Source: Arthrobacter rhizosphaerae (GTDB lineage Bacteria > Actinomycetota > Actinomycetes > Actinomycetales > Micrococcaceae). Taken from it: 64,000 nucleotides of DNA. The stretch covers positions 62,001 through 126,000 of the forward strand of contig NZ_JALLAN010000005.1 in assembly GCF_023062595.1 (NCBI RefSeq), written 5' to 3'. Positions within the stretch are counted from its first letter, which is position 1. Each line of letters opens with the position of its first letter. Of this stretch, positions 27,430-36,861 are shown one piece after another. The notes below the pieces were generated by a model that was given only the letters and a program-made list of their open reading frames with translations, ran no database searches and was not told where the DNA came from. A program made the translations under genes and the position numbers.

Positions 27430-28452
27430 ATGAGCACAGTTTCCCCCCTGCCGATCGCGGCGGATCCCAGGCAACCCCTGTTCAAGCGGCTGCCGGTAAT
27501 TTCGCATTTCAACAAGAGTGTCGGCCTCCAGCGCGGAATGCTGGTGGCCGGACTCGTGCTGACGGGAATTTTTGTCCTGACGGCGATCCTTGCCCCCCTG
27601 ATTGCGCCCTTCGGTTTTTCACAGATCTCCGACGCCGACGGCAGCTTCCCTACGCAGGAACCGCCAGGCGGCAAGCACCTCTGGGGTACCACCGTGGGTG
27701 GATACGACGTTTTCTCACGGGTTGTTTGGGGCACGCAGACGGCAATCATGGTGATCATCGTCGCCGTCGTGATGTCCCTCTTTGTCGGGGTCATTCTCGG
27801 ACTGGTGAGCGGCTACTTCGGGGGCTGGCTGGACCGGGTACTCGTTGTGGTCGCGGACGCTGTCTACGCTTTTCCCTCCCTCCTCGTGGCTATCGTCATG
27901 GCTATCGTCATCAGCGGGGGAAGGTCCAGCCTCATCGGCGGAATCCTTGCTGCGGCGATCTCCATAACCGTTGTGTTCATTCCTCAGTATTTCCGCGTAA
28001 TCCGGGCGGAGACCATTCGCTTGAAGGCCGAGCCATTTGTGGAATCAGCCAAGGTTGTGGGCGCCTCGAATGTTCGGATCATGACTCGGCACATCTACGG
28101 GAACGCCACACGTACACTGCCGCTCATCTTCACCCTTAACGCTTCAGAGGCCATCCTCACCCTTGCGGCCCTGGGCTTCCTGGGCTTCGGCATCGAGCCG
28201 ACGTCGGCCGCTGAGTGGGGGTTCGACCTGAACAAGGCCCTGGCTGATACAACGTCGGGAATTTGGTGGACGGGCGTATTCCCTGGCCTCGCCATTGTCC
28301 TCACAGTCCTGGGCCTGACCCTTGTGGGCGAAAGCATCAATGATCTCAACGATCCCCGTCTACGGGGACGCAAGCGCGCCGGCGGCAAGGGTGGAGCAGA
28401 TGCTCCCACCGCTTCCCAGGCTGCGTTTGAAGACGAAGCGAGGACGTTATGA
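27430..28452 (+). CDS. Peptide ABC transporter permease (DppC/OppC type)
   Basis: A 340-residue second permease. About six membrane segments; a typical DppC N-terminal region (LLVAGLVLTGIFVLTAILAPLIAPFG type hydrophobic block near residues 38-60) and the coupling motif EPFVESAKVVGASNVRIMTRH. It forms the heterodimeric channel with the preceding permease. Its last four bases overlap the start of the ATPase gene (ATGA), a coupled arrangement. Confidence 0.92.
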   Translation: MSTVSPLPIAADPRQPLFKRLPVISHFNKSVGLQRGMLVAGLVLTGIFVLTAILAPLIAPFGFSQISDADGSFPTQEPPGGKHLWGTTVGGYDVFSRVVWGTQTAIMVIIVAVVMSLFVGVILGLVSGYFGGWLDRVLVVVADAVYAFPSLLVAIVMAIVISGGRSSLIGGILAAAISITVVFIPQYFRVIRAETIRLKAEPFVESAKVVGASNVRIMTRHIYGNATRTLPLIFTLNASEAILTLAALGFLGFGIEPTSAAEWGFDLNKALADTTSGIWWTGVFPGLAIVLTVLGLTLVGESINDLNDPRLRGRKRAGGKGGADAPTASQAAFEDEARTL

Positions 28453-30164
28453 CCATCAACATCGATCCCATAAAGGACGACGCCGGCGGCTCCGGACCGG
28501 TGCTTGATATCGACCATCTGAAGGTTACCTTTGCCACCGACGGGGGTGACGTGCATGCGGTAAAGGACGTCAGCCTGCAGGTAAAGCAGGGCGAGGTCCT
28601 GGCCATTGTGGGGGAGTCCGGGTCCGGTAAGACCGTGACAGCCAAGACGATCCTTGGGCTCCTCCCGGAAACCGCCACCAGTTCAGGGGCTGTGCTTATC
28701 AATGGCAACAACGTCATCAGCGTGAGCGCCGCGCGTTTGCGCCAGATCCGTGGCAACGACGTCGCTATGGTTTTCCAGGAACCGTCGACTGCCCTTAACC
28801 CGGTCTTTACCGTCGGCTGGCAGATAGCGGAGGGTCTTCGCGCCCATGCCGGCAGGGGAGAGGGCGGTCACCGCATCAGCAAGCGGGAGGCGAAACTGCT
28901 GGCGATCGATGCGCTGCGCAGGGTGGGCATCCCTGATCCTGAAAACAGGGTCAACTACTACCCTCACCAGTTTTCGGGCGGTCAGAAACAACGGGTTGTC
29001 ATCGCGGCAGCCCTGGCCTTGAACCCGGGACTCATTGTTGCGGACGAACCCACAACCGCCCTTGATGTAACCGTGCAGGCTGAGATACTGCAGTTGCTGA
29101 GGGACCTTAGGGACATCTATGGCACATCAATTGTCCTGATTACCCACAACATGGGAGTCGTGGCTGACCTTGCCGACCGCGTGGTGGTCATGTATCAGGG
29201 CGATGTGGTGGAGGAAGCTCCTTCCAGGGTCCTCTTCGCCCAACCAAAACAGGAGTACACGCAGAAGCTGCTCGCGGCTGTTCCCCATCTCGGCAGGAAT
29301 TCTGCGTCCGAGGGCATGAAGGAACGGGCGCACCAACATGGCAAGGTGCTGGTTGAGGCCAAGGACCTGACCATTGAATATCCCGGCAGGCTTGGCAGCC
29401 CGGGATTCAAGGCGGTGGACCGTGTCAGCTTCACCCTGTCCGAGGGCGAAGTTTTTGGCCTGGTGGGTGAATCAGGATCCGGCAAAACGACTATCGGCAG
29501 GGCGATCGCGGGGCTGAACCGGGCCACCGGAGGCAGCCTGAAAGTCCTTGGCTACGAAATGCTCAACCTCAAGGAGCGCACTTTCAAGCCGCACCGCAAG
29601 GATATTGGCTTTGTTTTCCAGGATCCTGCCGCCTCGTTCAACCCGCATCTCACCATTGGCGATTGCGTTGCTGAGCCACTCATCATCCATGGTGACCCGA
29701 CGCCTGCCCAGGTACGCCAGCGGGTTCGCGAGCTGCTCGAATCGGTGCAGTTGCCGGCGTCGTACGCAGGCAGGTATCCGCATGAGCTCTCCGGAGGGCA
29801 ACGGCAGCGGGCTTCCTTGGCCCGTGCCCTCATCCTGAACCCCAAGCTGCTCATTGCAGACGAGCCGACGTCAGCCTTGGACGTCTCAGTCCAGGCCAAA
29901 GTGCTGGAGCTCTTCAAAGAGATCCAGCAGGAGTTCGGCTTTGCGGCCTTGTTCATCAGTCACGACCTTGCGGTCGTTGACATCCTGTCCCACTGGGTAG
30001 GTGTGCTCTACAAAGGCAGGCTGGTGGAACAAGGTCTGGGCCACGTGGTGATGGGCGCCCCGCAGCATGACTACACCAGGCGGCTCATCGCGTCCTTGCC
30101 TGTGCCTGATCCTGAAGAACAGGCCCGGCGACGGGAAGAGAACCGGGCACTGCTCGCAACGTAG
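28449..30164 (+). CDS. Peptide ABC transporter ATP-binding protein, fused DppD-DppF type
   Basis: A 571-residue protein with two complete ABC ATPase domains in one chain. Domain 1 has Walker A GESGSGKT (55-62), signature FSGGQKQR and Walker B LIVADEPTT. Domain 2 has Walker A GESGSGKT, signature LSGGQRQR and Walker B LLIADEPTS. Each domain ends with the oligopeptide-transporter C-terminal extension. Most DppD and DppF are separate proteins; fusions like this are common in actinobacteria. It powers the importer formed by the preceding three genes. Confidence 0.94.
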   Translation: MTINIDPIKDDAGGSGPVLDIDHLKVTFATDGGDVHAVKDVSLQVKQGEVLAIVGESGSGKTVTAKTILGLLPETATSSGAVLINGNNVISVSAARLRQIRGNDVAMVFQEPSTALNPVFTVGWQIAEGLRAHAGRGEGGHRISKREAKLLAIDALRRVGIPDPENRVNYYPHQFSGGQKQRVVIAAALALNPGLIVADEPTTALDVTVQAEILQLLRDLRDIYGTSIVLITHNMGVVADLADRVVVMYQGDVVEEAPSRVLFAQPKQEYTQKLLAAVPHLGRNSASEGMKERAHQHGKVLVEAKDLTIEYPGRLGSPGFKAVDRVSFTLSEGEVFGLVGESGSGKTTIGRAIAGLNRATGGSLKVLGYEMLNLKERTFKPHRKDIGFVFQDPAASFNPHLTIGDCVAEPLIIHGDPTPAQVRQRVRELLESVQLPASYAGRYPHELSGGQRQRASLARALILNPKLLIADEPTSALDVSVQAKVLELFKEIQQEFGFAALFISHDLAVVDILSHWVGVLYKGRLVEQGLGHVVMGAPQHDYTRRLIASLPVPDPEEQARRREENRALLAT

Positions 30165-30183
30165 TCCCGGCGCAGGCAGGAAA

Positions 30184-30224
30184 CCGCCGCCGTTCCGGAC
30201 CAGTTCTTTGCCGGACGGCGGCGG
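30184..30224 (+). terminator. GC-rich hairpin after the ABC operon
   Basis: CCGCCGCCGTTCCGG at 30184-30198 pairs with 30211-30224 with a single bulged T. There is no T-run, so it may be a weak or factor-assisted terminator. It sits just upstream of the chorismate mutase promoter. Confidence 0.45.
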
Positions 30225-30239
30225 GGTAGGGCGTACCCC

Positions 30240-30245
30240 TAGACT
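30240..30245 (+). promoter_or_regulatory. -10 box for leaderless chorismate mutase gene
   Basis: TAGACT, then GGAACC, then ATG 30252. The spacing predicts that transcription starts at the start codon. No Shine-Dalgarno at the correct distance and no clear -35. Confidence 0.5.
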
Positions 30246-30251
30246 GGAACC

Positions 30252-30665
30252 ATGAGCGAGCAGAACCATGACCACCCCGACGCTGAATCCTACGATCCTT
30301 CGGCCAGTTCCCTCGCCGGCCAGGTGGATAGCTCGGTGATGGCGGAACTTTTGTCCATCAGGTCCAGCATCGACAACATAGATGCGACGCTTGTGTTCCT
30401 CCTGGCCGAACGCTTTAAGGCCACGCAAAAGGTGGGCTTTCTCAAGGCAACGCATAAACTGCCCGCGGGCGATCCCGGGCGGGAACTGGCCCAGATCGCA
30501 AGGCTCAGGCGCCTGGCGGAAGAGGCCCATTTGGATCCTGCCTTCGCGGAGAAGTTCCTTAATTTCATCATTGGCGAGGTCATCCGCCATCACGAAGCGA
30601 TTGCCGAGGACCATGAAGCGGCCACGAACGGCGCCCTGAACTCATCACAGCAGGTAGACGCCTAA
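30252..30665 (+). CDS. Chorismate mutase (AroQ type)
   Basis: A 137-residue all-helical AroQ-class chorismate mutase, converting chorismate to prephenate for Phe/Tyr synthesis. The family core is visible: SIDNIDATLVFLLAERF, KVGFLKATHKLP and ARLRRLAEE, with charged residues typical of the active site (an Arg/Lys set and a late Glu region). About 30 polar residues precede the domain. The MetE-like gene starts on the base after its stop codon, so the two form an operon, although their pathways are not obviously linked. Confidence 0.88.
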   Translation: MSEQNHDHPDAESYDPSASSLAGQVDSSVMAELLSIRSSIDNIDATLVFLLAERFKATQKVGFLKATHKLPAGDPGRELAQIARLRRLAEEAHLDPAFAEKFLNFIIGEVIRHHEAIAEDHEAATNGALNSSQQVDA

Positions 30666-31709
30666 ATGCCGCTCGACAAACCACAGCAGGAAAGCCAGGT
30701 CACCGCAACAGCCCTCGGCCCATGGCCGGGGGAGGACCCCCTGGAAGCCAGCCGTATCGTCCGCGGCGAACTCGGTTCCCCGCACTTGCCGTTTCTGGTT
30801 GAGCTCCCGGAACGCGGGGTTGGTTCCGATTCATTGGGACGCACTGCCTCCGTTCTTGTGGATTTGGCCGTTGACGCGCAGCCCTACGGCTGGAGAATCG
30901 TGGACCGGCCCGGCAAGGACATGCGCAGGGCGGAATCGGCCCTTTCGACCGATATCAATGTGCTCGCAGATGTAGCCGGGTCAGAAGAGGCCCCGGCCGA
31001 AGAATTCAAGGTCCAGCTCATTGGTCCGCTCACCCTGGCCGCCGGGCTCCATCTGCACAATGGCGAGCGGGCCCTGTTGGACTACGGGGCACGACGCGAT
31101 ATTGCTGACTCGTTGGCAGCAGGCGTCCACGAATTGCTCGCGCGGATCTCGACGGCGGTCCCCGGTGCCCGTTTGGTGGTCCAGATCGACGAGCCGGATG
31201 TTGCTGCAATCATGGCCGGGACCATCCCGACGTCCAGTGGTTACCGGACCCTCCGTTCCGTCCCCGGGCATGAAGTTACTGAATCGTGGCGCTCGCTGAT
31301 TGAGGCCCTGCGTGTTGCGGGTGCCGTGGAGATTGTCGTGGCAGTTCCGGAAGTCGAAGCACCGTTTGACCGCATCATCGCTGCCGGAGCCGATGGTATT
31401 TCCGTTCCTCTTAAAGCGCTCACATCCCGCCAGTGGGAGCAGTTGGCGGCTGCCGTGGAATCCGGTAAGCGGTTATGGGCGGGAGTCCTGCCCGTTGAAA
31501 TCCACTCGGGACGTCTCCCTCGCGTGCCGGAGGTGGTGGAGAACGTCTGGCGGCCATGGCGGCAGCTCGGGCTTCCGGCCCATAGCCTCAGATCGCTCCG
31601 CGTCACGCCGTCGGCAGGCTTGGCCGGGCACACCCCATCAAGCGCAACAGCGGTCCTCACCCGCCTCACCCAAGTGGCAGACGGCCTCAACCAGCTGGCC
31701 TTGGGCTAG
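30666..31709 (+). CDS. MetE-C-like (cobalamin-independent methionine synthase-like) protein lacking zinc ligands
   Basis: A 347-residue TIM-barrel protein resembling the C-terminal half of MetE (QLIGPLTLAAGL..., VVQIDEPDVA, PAGLAGH-type ends). True methionine synthases bind catalytic zinc with His and two Cys. This protein contains no cysteine at all, so it cannot form that site. Databases usually still name such proteins methionine synthase. It starts immediately after the chorismate mutase stop (TAA-ATG). The function is unknown; it may bind a related substrate or act on a different thiol-free chemistry. The 3' end overlaps the DUF4166 gene on the other strand by 4 bp. Confidence 0.75.
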   Translation: MPLDKPQQESQVTATALGPWPGEDPLEASRIVRGELGSPHLPFLVELPERGVGSDSLGRTASVLVDLAVDAQPYGWRIVDRPGKDMRRAESALSTDINVLADVAGSEEAPAEEFKVQLIGPLTLAAGLHLHNGERALLDYGARRDIADSLAAGVHELLARISTAVPGARLVVQIDEPDVAAIMAGTIPTSSGYRTLRSVPGHEVTESWRSLIEALRVAGAVEIVVAVPEVEAPFDRIIAAGADGISVPLKALTSRQWEQLAAAVESGKRLWAGVLPVEIHSGRLPRVPEVVENVWRPWRQLGLPAHSLRSLRVTPSAGLAGHTPSSATAVLTRLTQVADGLNQLALG

Positions 31710-32470
31710 GTTCGGCTTTCCCACTTGTCCGGCTGGGCATAGGCCGGGAGGAACCCGGGAGTGCTGCCGCGCCCAGGATAGCTGAGCAGACGGTAGTCGA
31801 AATGCCCCGCGTAAACCAGGACGAGGCCAACCTGGGGCTGGATCACTTTGACCTGGATCCGGTGCTTCTGCTCAGAGGCATCCCACCATTGTTCTGCATA
31901 GGCTTTTGCATCGAGGGCCTTGGGAAGCGGAATCCGCAGAGGGCCCAGGAACAGCCGGGAGTTTCCGGAAATCCCACGCAGCCGGCCGTCCTCGGTGACT
32001 CCGAGGTCCAGATCCGTTACGAGTCTCCGGTAGCGGCCAACGTAGTCAACAAGCCGGGGATTCCGGGGCGGACCCATCGGTGCATCCTGTGGTGATGCAG
32101 CGAGGGAATCAGCCTGTGCTCCCTGAGGGGATTCAACCAGGCTCGTAGTGTCATGGAAGAGACGCGTGATTCCAGGAAAAAAGATCTCTCGCCGCGCAGT
32201 AAGGCTTGATCGCCCAAAGGGGTCAAGGTGGGCGTGGTTTTCGATCCGGAACCGGATGCCTTCCCCGTACTCGGGGAAGAAGGCCTCCTCGCTGCCGGTT
32301 AGCTTCAAGAGTGGCCGGAGCCAGGACTGGCGGCAACCAACAATCTCGAACACCCCTTCGCCTATGCCATACTTGCCCATTCCGGGGGCAAGCGTGAAGT
32401 ATTCCTGCAGCTCCGGCTGCAGGCGTTCAAAGTCGCTGCCCATGGCACGCCGGTAAATCGGGGTTGTCAC
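31706..32470 (-). CDS. DUF4166 domain protein
   Basis: A 254-residue protein of the DUF4166 family, unknown function. The family pattern is visible: DFERLQPELQEYF near the start, then GIGEGVFEIVG and FRIENHAHLDPFGRSSL, and a later basic/aromatic region with AKAYAEQWWDA. No signal peptide or membrane segment. Start: GTG 32470 is chosen because AGGAGG lies five bases upstream; the in-frame TTG at 32506 has none. It lies 77 bp after the DUF58 gene on the same strand and could be the last gene of that operon. Confidence 0.75.
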   Translation of the reverse strand: MTTPIYRRAMGSDFERLQPELQEYFTLAPGMGKYGIGEGVFEIVGCRQSWLRPLLKLTGSEEAFFPEYGEGIRFRIENHAHLDPFGRSSLTARREIFFPGITRLFHDTTSLVESPQGAQADSLAASPQDAPMGPPRNPRLVDYVGRYRRLVTDLDLGVTEDGRLRGISGNSRLFLGPLRIPLPKALDAKAYAEQWWDASEQKHRIQVKVIQPQVGLVLVYAGHFDYRLLSYPGRGSTPGFLPAYAQPDKWESRT

Positions 32471-32547
32471 GCTGGCCTCCTGATAGTTCTGATTCTTGTC
32501 TTTCAAACACTCAAAGACTGGTTCACACTTGCCCTCATCAAGCCGGG

Positions 32548-33840
32548 CTAGAGACGTCCTGCCGCTTTGAGCCTGATGTACATATCGGCCAACGCAGGCG
32601 GCAGTTGATGTGGTTCAGCATCCACCACCTCCACACCGAGGTGGCGGAGTTGGTTCGCCACGGCCTCCCGTTCCAAAAGCGCGCGTTCGGCGGCAGCCGC
32701 ACGGAAGACGTGGGCCGCCGTCGTGCGTTCGTTCTGCATCTCAGCCAGCATCGGATCGCGCACTGAGGCAACCACAACAACGTGCTGCTGCATCAGCTGC
32801 GCAGCCATGGGCAGCAGTCCTTCTTCGGGTGCGCCGCCATCGAGCGCCGTCAGGAGCACCACCATGGAGCGGTGCGCCGACACCGCCCGGACCTGGCCGG
32901 GAATCTGGCTCCAGTCCAGTTCGATGAGTTCCGCTTCCAGTGGCGCCATGGCTTGGACCAACTGTTCGAGAAGATTGCCCCTCGACGCAGACGCAGCCCT
33001 TCCCCTGACTCTCCGGTCAAAGGCGAAGAAGTCCACTCTGTCGCCGCCACGTTCCGCCAGGACAGCCAACAGGAGGGCTGCTTCGATGCCGGTATCGAGG
33101 CGCGGCTCGTCCTCGATACGTGCCGCTGCGGTCCGGGACGTGTCCAGCATGATGACGACACGGCGATCCCTTTCGGGGCGCCAGGTGCGTACCACGACGG
33201 CGGATCGTCGTGCCGTAGCGCGCCAGTCGATGGAACGCACGTCATCGCCGCGAACGTAGTCCCGGAGGGAGTCAAATTCCGTTCCCGCGCCGCGGATCTG
33301 CACCGCTGCCTTGCCATCAAGTTCCCGAAGCTTTCTCAGTTTGGACGGCAGATGCCTGCGCGAGTGGAACGGCGGGAGCACACGAAGTGAAGCGGAGGAC
33401 GGGAATGTTCTTTGCCGGGCGGCCAGGCCCAATGATCCGAACGACCGTACGGTGACGTTGTCGGCCTTCAGGTCCCCGCGCCTGGTCGGGTGCAGACTTA
33501 CGGTCATCCGCCGTCGTTCTCCGGAAGGTATGTCCAGTCTTTGAACCGGGTTTTGGGCTCCAGCGGATGGTTGCCATGCGTCGCGCACGGTCGCGCGGAG
33601 ACGGCGTGGACCGGAATTTGTGATGGTGAGCGTGGAATCTGTGCCTGTGAGGAGCGTGACGCTGCCAGCGACGGAACGTTCGAACGAGATGCTGCGCGGG
33701 GATGCTGCGGTCACCAGATCAAAAACGAGGACTGCGCAAAGCACAAGGCATACCAGTAAGACCGTTCCCCAGTCCGGATACATCAGCACAGGAACAACGC
33801 CCAGCAATGCCAGGAGAACAAAACGTCCGGAAATCGCCAT
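32548..33840 (-). CDS. DUF58 domain membrane protein
   Basis: A 430-residue protein. Two N-terminal hydrophobic segments (about 4-45) are followed by a beta-rich domain and the DUF58 core (FDSLRDYVRGDDVRSIDWRATAR, about residues 190-215), then a von Willebrand A-like region beginning RRVVIMLDTS. DUF58 proteins are regularly encoded with MoxR ATPases, as here (MoxR stop and DUF58 start are 5 bp apart), and are thought to act as a MoxR-assisted membrane module for envelope assembly. Start ATG 33840. Confidence 0.9.
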   Translation of the reverse strand: MAISGRFVLLALLGVVPVLMYPDWGTVLLVCLVLCAVLVFDLVTAASPRSISFERSVAGSVTLLTGTDSTLTITNSGPRRLRATVRDAWQPSAGAQNPVQRLDIPSGERRRMTVSLHPTRRGDLKADNVTVRSFGSLGLAARQRTFPSSASLRVLPPFHSRRHLPSKLRKLRELDGKAAVQIRGAGTEFDSLRDYVRGDDVRSIDWRATARRSAVVVRTWRPERDRRVVIMLDTSRTAAARIEDEPRLDTGIEAALLLAVLAERGGDRVDFFAFDRRVRGRAASASRGNLLEQLVQAMAPLEAELIELDWSQIPGQVRAVSAHRSMVVLLTALDGGAPEEGLLPMAAQLMQQHVVVVASVRDPMLAEMQNERTTAAHVFRAAAAERALLEREAVANQLRHLGVEVVDAEPHQLPPALADMYIRLKAAGRL

Positions 33841-33845
33841 GAGGA

Positions 33846-34913
33846 TCAGCGGGGAACTGGCACAGAAGCAAGGATGCTGCCCAGCACCCCATCAACGTGG
33901 ACTCCATCCATCTGCGCTTCCGGGCGAAGCGCCACCCGGTGCCGCAGGCACGGGAGCGCAAGGGCCTTGACGTCGTCGGGCGTGACGAACTGCCGTCCCG
34001 AAAGCCACGCCCAGGCGCGGGATGTGCTTAACAAGGCCGTGGCACCTCGAGGGGATACGCCCAGCTGGAAGGACGGCGCGGACCTCGTCGCACGGACGAT
34101 GTCAACGACGTAGGCGAGCACTTCCGGTGCGACAGTTACCTCGGCGACGGCCCGCCGGGCAAGTTCCAGCTCTTCGATCCCGGCAACCGCACGGACTCCC
34201 GCGGCAGCCAGATTTTTCGGGTCGAAGCCTGCAGCGTGTCGCCGGATGACCTCTATTTCGTCGTCGCGCCCGGGCAGCGGCATGGTGAGTTTCAGGAGGA
34301 ACCGGTCAAGCTGGGCTTCAGGCAGGGGATAGGTGCCTTCGTACTCCACGGGGTTCTGCGTGGCGGCAACAATGAACGGCACGGGAAGCTGGCGCGAGAC
34401 CCCGTCCACAGATACCTGACGTTCCTCCATGGCCTCCAGCAGCGACGCCTGTGTTTTGGGAGGTGTCCTGTTGATTTCGTCAGCCAGCAGGATATTGGTG
34501 AAGACGGGTCCTTCCCTGAAGGTGAATTCAGATGAATGGGCGTCGTACACCAGCGATCCCGTGACGTCGCCAGGCATGAGGTCGGGGGTGAACTGGATAC
34601 GTTTGGTATCAAGATTCAAGGCTGCGGATAACGTGCGGACCAAGAGCGTTTTTGCCACGCCGGGAACACCCTCAAGCAACACATGACCGCGCGACAAAAG
34701 GGCGATCAGCATGCCGGTGACGGTGGAGTCCTGACCAACCACTGCTTTAGCTACTTCATGCCGGACGTCCAACAGTGACTGACGAACGGGATCACCCAGA
34801 CGAGCGTGCTCCTCATCCCGGGGAGCCGCATGCTGTCCTGAGGGCCATGGGGCTACTGTCTGTGACGCTCCGGTCATACCGCTGGCAGGATACCCCGCAC
34901 GCTGCTCACTCAT
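33846..34913 (-). CDS. MoxR family AAA+ ATPase
   Basis: A 355-residue MoxR-type chaperone ATPase. Walker A GVPGVAKT at 82-89 (the AKT form is typical of MoxR), Walker B LLADEIN near 141-147, a sensor region and C-terminal lid ATALLSTSRAWAWLSGR. About 45 polar residues precede the domain. Its start overlaps the DUF4350 stop (ATGA). It probably remodels or activates the DUF58/DUF4129/DUF4350 membrane proteins encoded around it. Confidence 0.93.
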   Translation of the reverse strand: MSEQRAGYPASGMTGASQTVAPWPSGQHAAPRDEEHARLGDPVRQSLLDVRHEVAKAVVGQDSTVTGMLIALLSRGHVLLEGVPGVAKTLLVRTLSAALNLDTKRIQFTPDLMPGDVTGSLVYDAHSSEFTFREGPVFTNILLADEINRTPPKTQASLLEAMEERQVSVDGVSRQLPVPFIVAATQNPVEYEGTYPLPEAQLDRFLLKLTMPLPGRDDEIEVIRRHAAGFDPKNLAAAGVRAVAGIEELELARRAVAEVTVAPEVLAYVVDIVRATRSAPSFQLGVSPRGATALLSTSRAWAWLSGRQFVTPDDVKALALPCLRHRVALRPEAQMDGVHVDGVLGSILASVPVPR

Positions 34914-36160
34914 TGTTCGATTACCTCTTTCTCTAGTCCTTGAAGTTGTTGTGCCCAGTGCACCAGCTGGCCTTCAGTACGCGGACGGCCGTTGAGTGTT
35001 TCAGCCACGCTTTCCGGGCTCCGTCCCAGTTTGCGGGCCGCGGCGGCGATGACGTCGTCCGGTTCTGCGTCCGCGCCAAGCCTCAGGGACTTGGCCAGCC
35101 GTACCAGGGTCCCGGCGCGGAGGCTTTCAGAGGCTGTGTCCACTGCCCGGGCGTCATGGTAGAGACGGGCACGGCCCTCCGCTGTTTCGGCCGCCTTCAC
35201 CACCACGGGAAGGGGCTCCGTTACGAGCGGTCCTTGGCGTCGTCCGCGCCAGAACATGGACAGAAGGGCCACCAGGGCCAGCCATGGACCCAGAAACCCC
35301 ACCCATTTCGGGGCGAGCTCATTGAGCGTTGGCGGCGAGTCCGTAGGTGAGATGTCTGAGAGGCCGGGAAGATACCAGACGAGGGTGTCGCTAGCTCCCA
35401 GCGTTCGCAATACCAAGGCCGCATTGCCATGCTCCTCGAGCAGGTCATTGCTGATGATCCCGGTACTCCCCAGCACGATGAGCCGTTCGTCCTCGGTTGT
35501 GGCGTAGATCCCTCCGTCGGACTCAACGGCCCGGTAGCAGGTCCAGCCCCCGCCGTCGCCGGTGTAGAGGAAGGCGGATTCAGCGGAGATGTCTCCGGCA
35601 GCCCGGGGATCGGCCGCATCGCAATCAGGCTCCACAGTATCCAGGGCTTCGGGTGCGACTCCGGCCTGTCGGATTTCACCACCGAGGCCCCGCAACGTTT
35701 GAAAATGCGGGGTCACCGCAACCACACGGTCAGAGGACTCAAGGAGCTCCTGCAACCGGTCCTCCTCCAGGAAGCCGTTGGGATCGTAGAGGAGAACGGT
35801 ACTGCCTCCCTCGCCCCTGTCGGCCGAACTGTCCAACACCGAAAGCGTGGATTGGAACGAATCGGTCTGCTGGATGACAACGCCGTGGTCCTCAAGGATC
35901 CCTGCTGCCGCCATCCCCCCGTGAGGGGCGGCATTACGGATGGAGAGGACAGCACCGTCAGCTTTTGGCGACAGCTGAGCCACGATGGTCCACACCATGG
36001 CGGCAACGACCACGAGGCTGATCAGAATGAGGCCCCGATGCCGGCGCAGACGGTTGGAAATGACTCCCGCCAGCCGAGGGGAGGACGCGTCGGAAATATT
36101 GCTTGCCTGGGGGTTCGAAGCCGGCGAATCGGGAGAGCCGCCCTCAAGATCAAGGCTCAC
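34910..36160 (-). CDS. DUF4350 membrane protein
   Basis: A 416-residue protein of the DUF4350 family. A polar N-terminus precedes a membrane segment (about 42-64), then a Rossmann-like extracytoplasmic domain (AAGILEDHGVVIQQTDSF; VLLYDPNGFLEEDRL), a second membrane segment (about 285-305) and a cytoplasmic helical tail. Start: GTG 36160 overlaps the DUF4129 stop codon (GTGA); frames opening further upstream lie entirely inside DUF4129 and are rejected. It is part of the MoxR operon. Confidence 0.85.
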   Translation of the reverse strand: MSLDLEGGSPDSPASNPQASNISDASSPRLAGVISNRLRRHRGLILISLVVVAAMVWTIVAQLSPKADGAVLSIRNAAPHGGMAAAGILEDHGVVIQQTDSFQSTLSVLDSSADRGEGGSTVLLYDPNGFLEEDRLQELLESSDRVVAVTPHFQTLRGLGGEIRQAGVAPEALDTVEPDCDAADPRAAGDISAESAFLYTGDGGGWTCYRAVESDGGIYATTEDERLIVLGSTGIISNDLLEEHGNAALVLRTLGASDTLVWYLPGLSDISPTDSPPTLNELAPKWVGFLGPWLALVALLSMFWRGRRQGPLVTEPLPVVVKAAETAEGRARLYHDARAVDTASESLRAGTLVRLAKSLRLGADAEPDDVIAAAARKLGRSPESVAETLNGRPRTEGQLVHWAQQLQGLEKEVIEQ

Positions 36161-36861
36161 AGCGGACGCGCCAGCGTATGGGACGGTGAACCCTTGAAGT
36201 CCGGTTGGAGGCCGGAGATGGACTCGTCCAATGTCACGATGTCTGCAAAATCCTGCTGGTCCACGTGTGCATGTCCATAGCGGACTGCGTCGAAGACATT
36301 TGCTGCCCGCTCCAGCCGCCACACGACGGGGCTGAAGGCCGCTCCAAGACTTGCTGCAACTTCGTCAGCCGTTCGACCGGGCAGCGGATCAATAATGGTC
36401 CGTTCTTCGGCGGAGCGTACCACTGCCCGGAATTGCTCGACAACAGCCGTTCCCCAATCGGCGACGGCGGCTGCAGCTGCCGCCCTCTGGCGGTACGTGT
36501 CAGGGCTGACGGAAGGGTCGGCGTCGAAAACGGCCTTGCTGCTGTTCTTCCGGCGCGCGTTCAGGCGGGGACGAACCAGCACGATCGCCACGGCAATCAC
36601 GATGACCGCCGCAACCGTGATGAGGGGCAGCGCTCCGGTGTCGGTGCCATCACTGCTGCCCAGCGAGTCCAGCCAGCGCAGGAAATTCCGCCAGGCATCT
36701 TCTATCCAACCAGGAGCTGATTCCGCATATTTAGGCTTGGACAGTTCCTCCTCGGCCCTACGACGGGCCTCATCCCGGTCGGGAAGCACCGGCGGCTCTG
36801 CCTGGTACGGACCAAGGGAAGGGAATGCCCCAGCCAGGTGTGCGGCAGCCATAATGATCAT
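36157..36861 (-). CDS. DUF4129 membrane protein
   Basis: A 234-residue protein with one membrane segment (about 80-102) and a C-terminal DUF4129 domain (AAAVADWGTAVVEQFRAVVRSAEER), which in other proteins is fused to transglutaminase-like proteases and linked to MoxR systems. The start (ATG 36861) overlaps the preceding gene's stop codon by four bases (ATGA). Confidence 0.85.
   Translation of the reverse strand: MIIMAAAHLAGAFPSLGPYQAEPPVLPDRDEARRRAEEELSKPKYAESAPGWIEDAWRNFLRWLDSLGSSDGTDTGALPLITVAAVIVIAVAIVLVRPRLNARRKNSSKAVFDADPSVSPDTYRQRAAAAAAVADWGTAVVEQFRAVVRSAEERTIIDPLPGRTADEVAASLGAAFSPVVWRLERAANVFDAVRYGHAHVDQQDFADIVTLDESISGLQPDFKGSPSHTLARPL

Noticed and set aside
36161..36322. N-terminal extension of the DUF4350 protein
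   Set aside because: It lies wholly within the DUF4129 gene; the GTGA overlap at 36160 is the normal coupled start.
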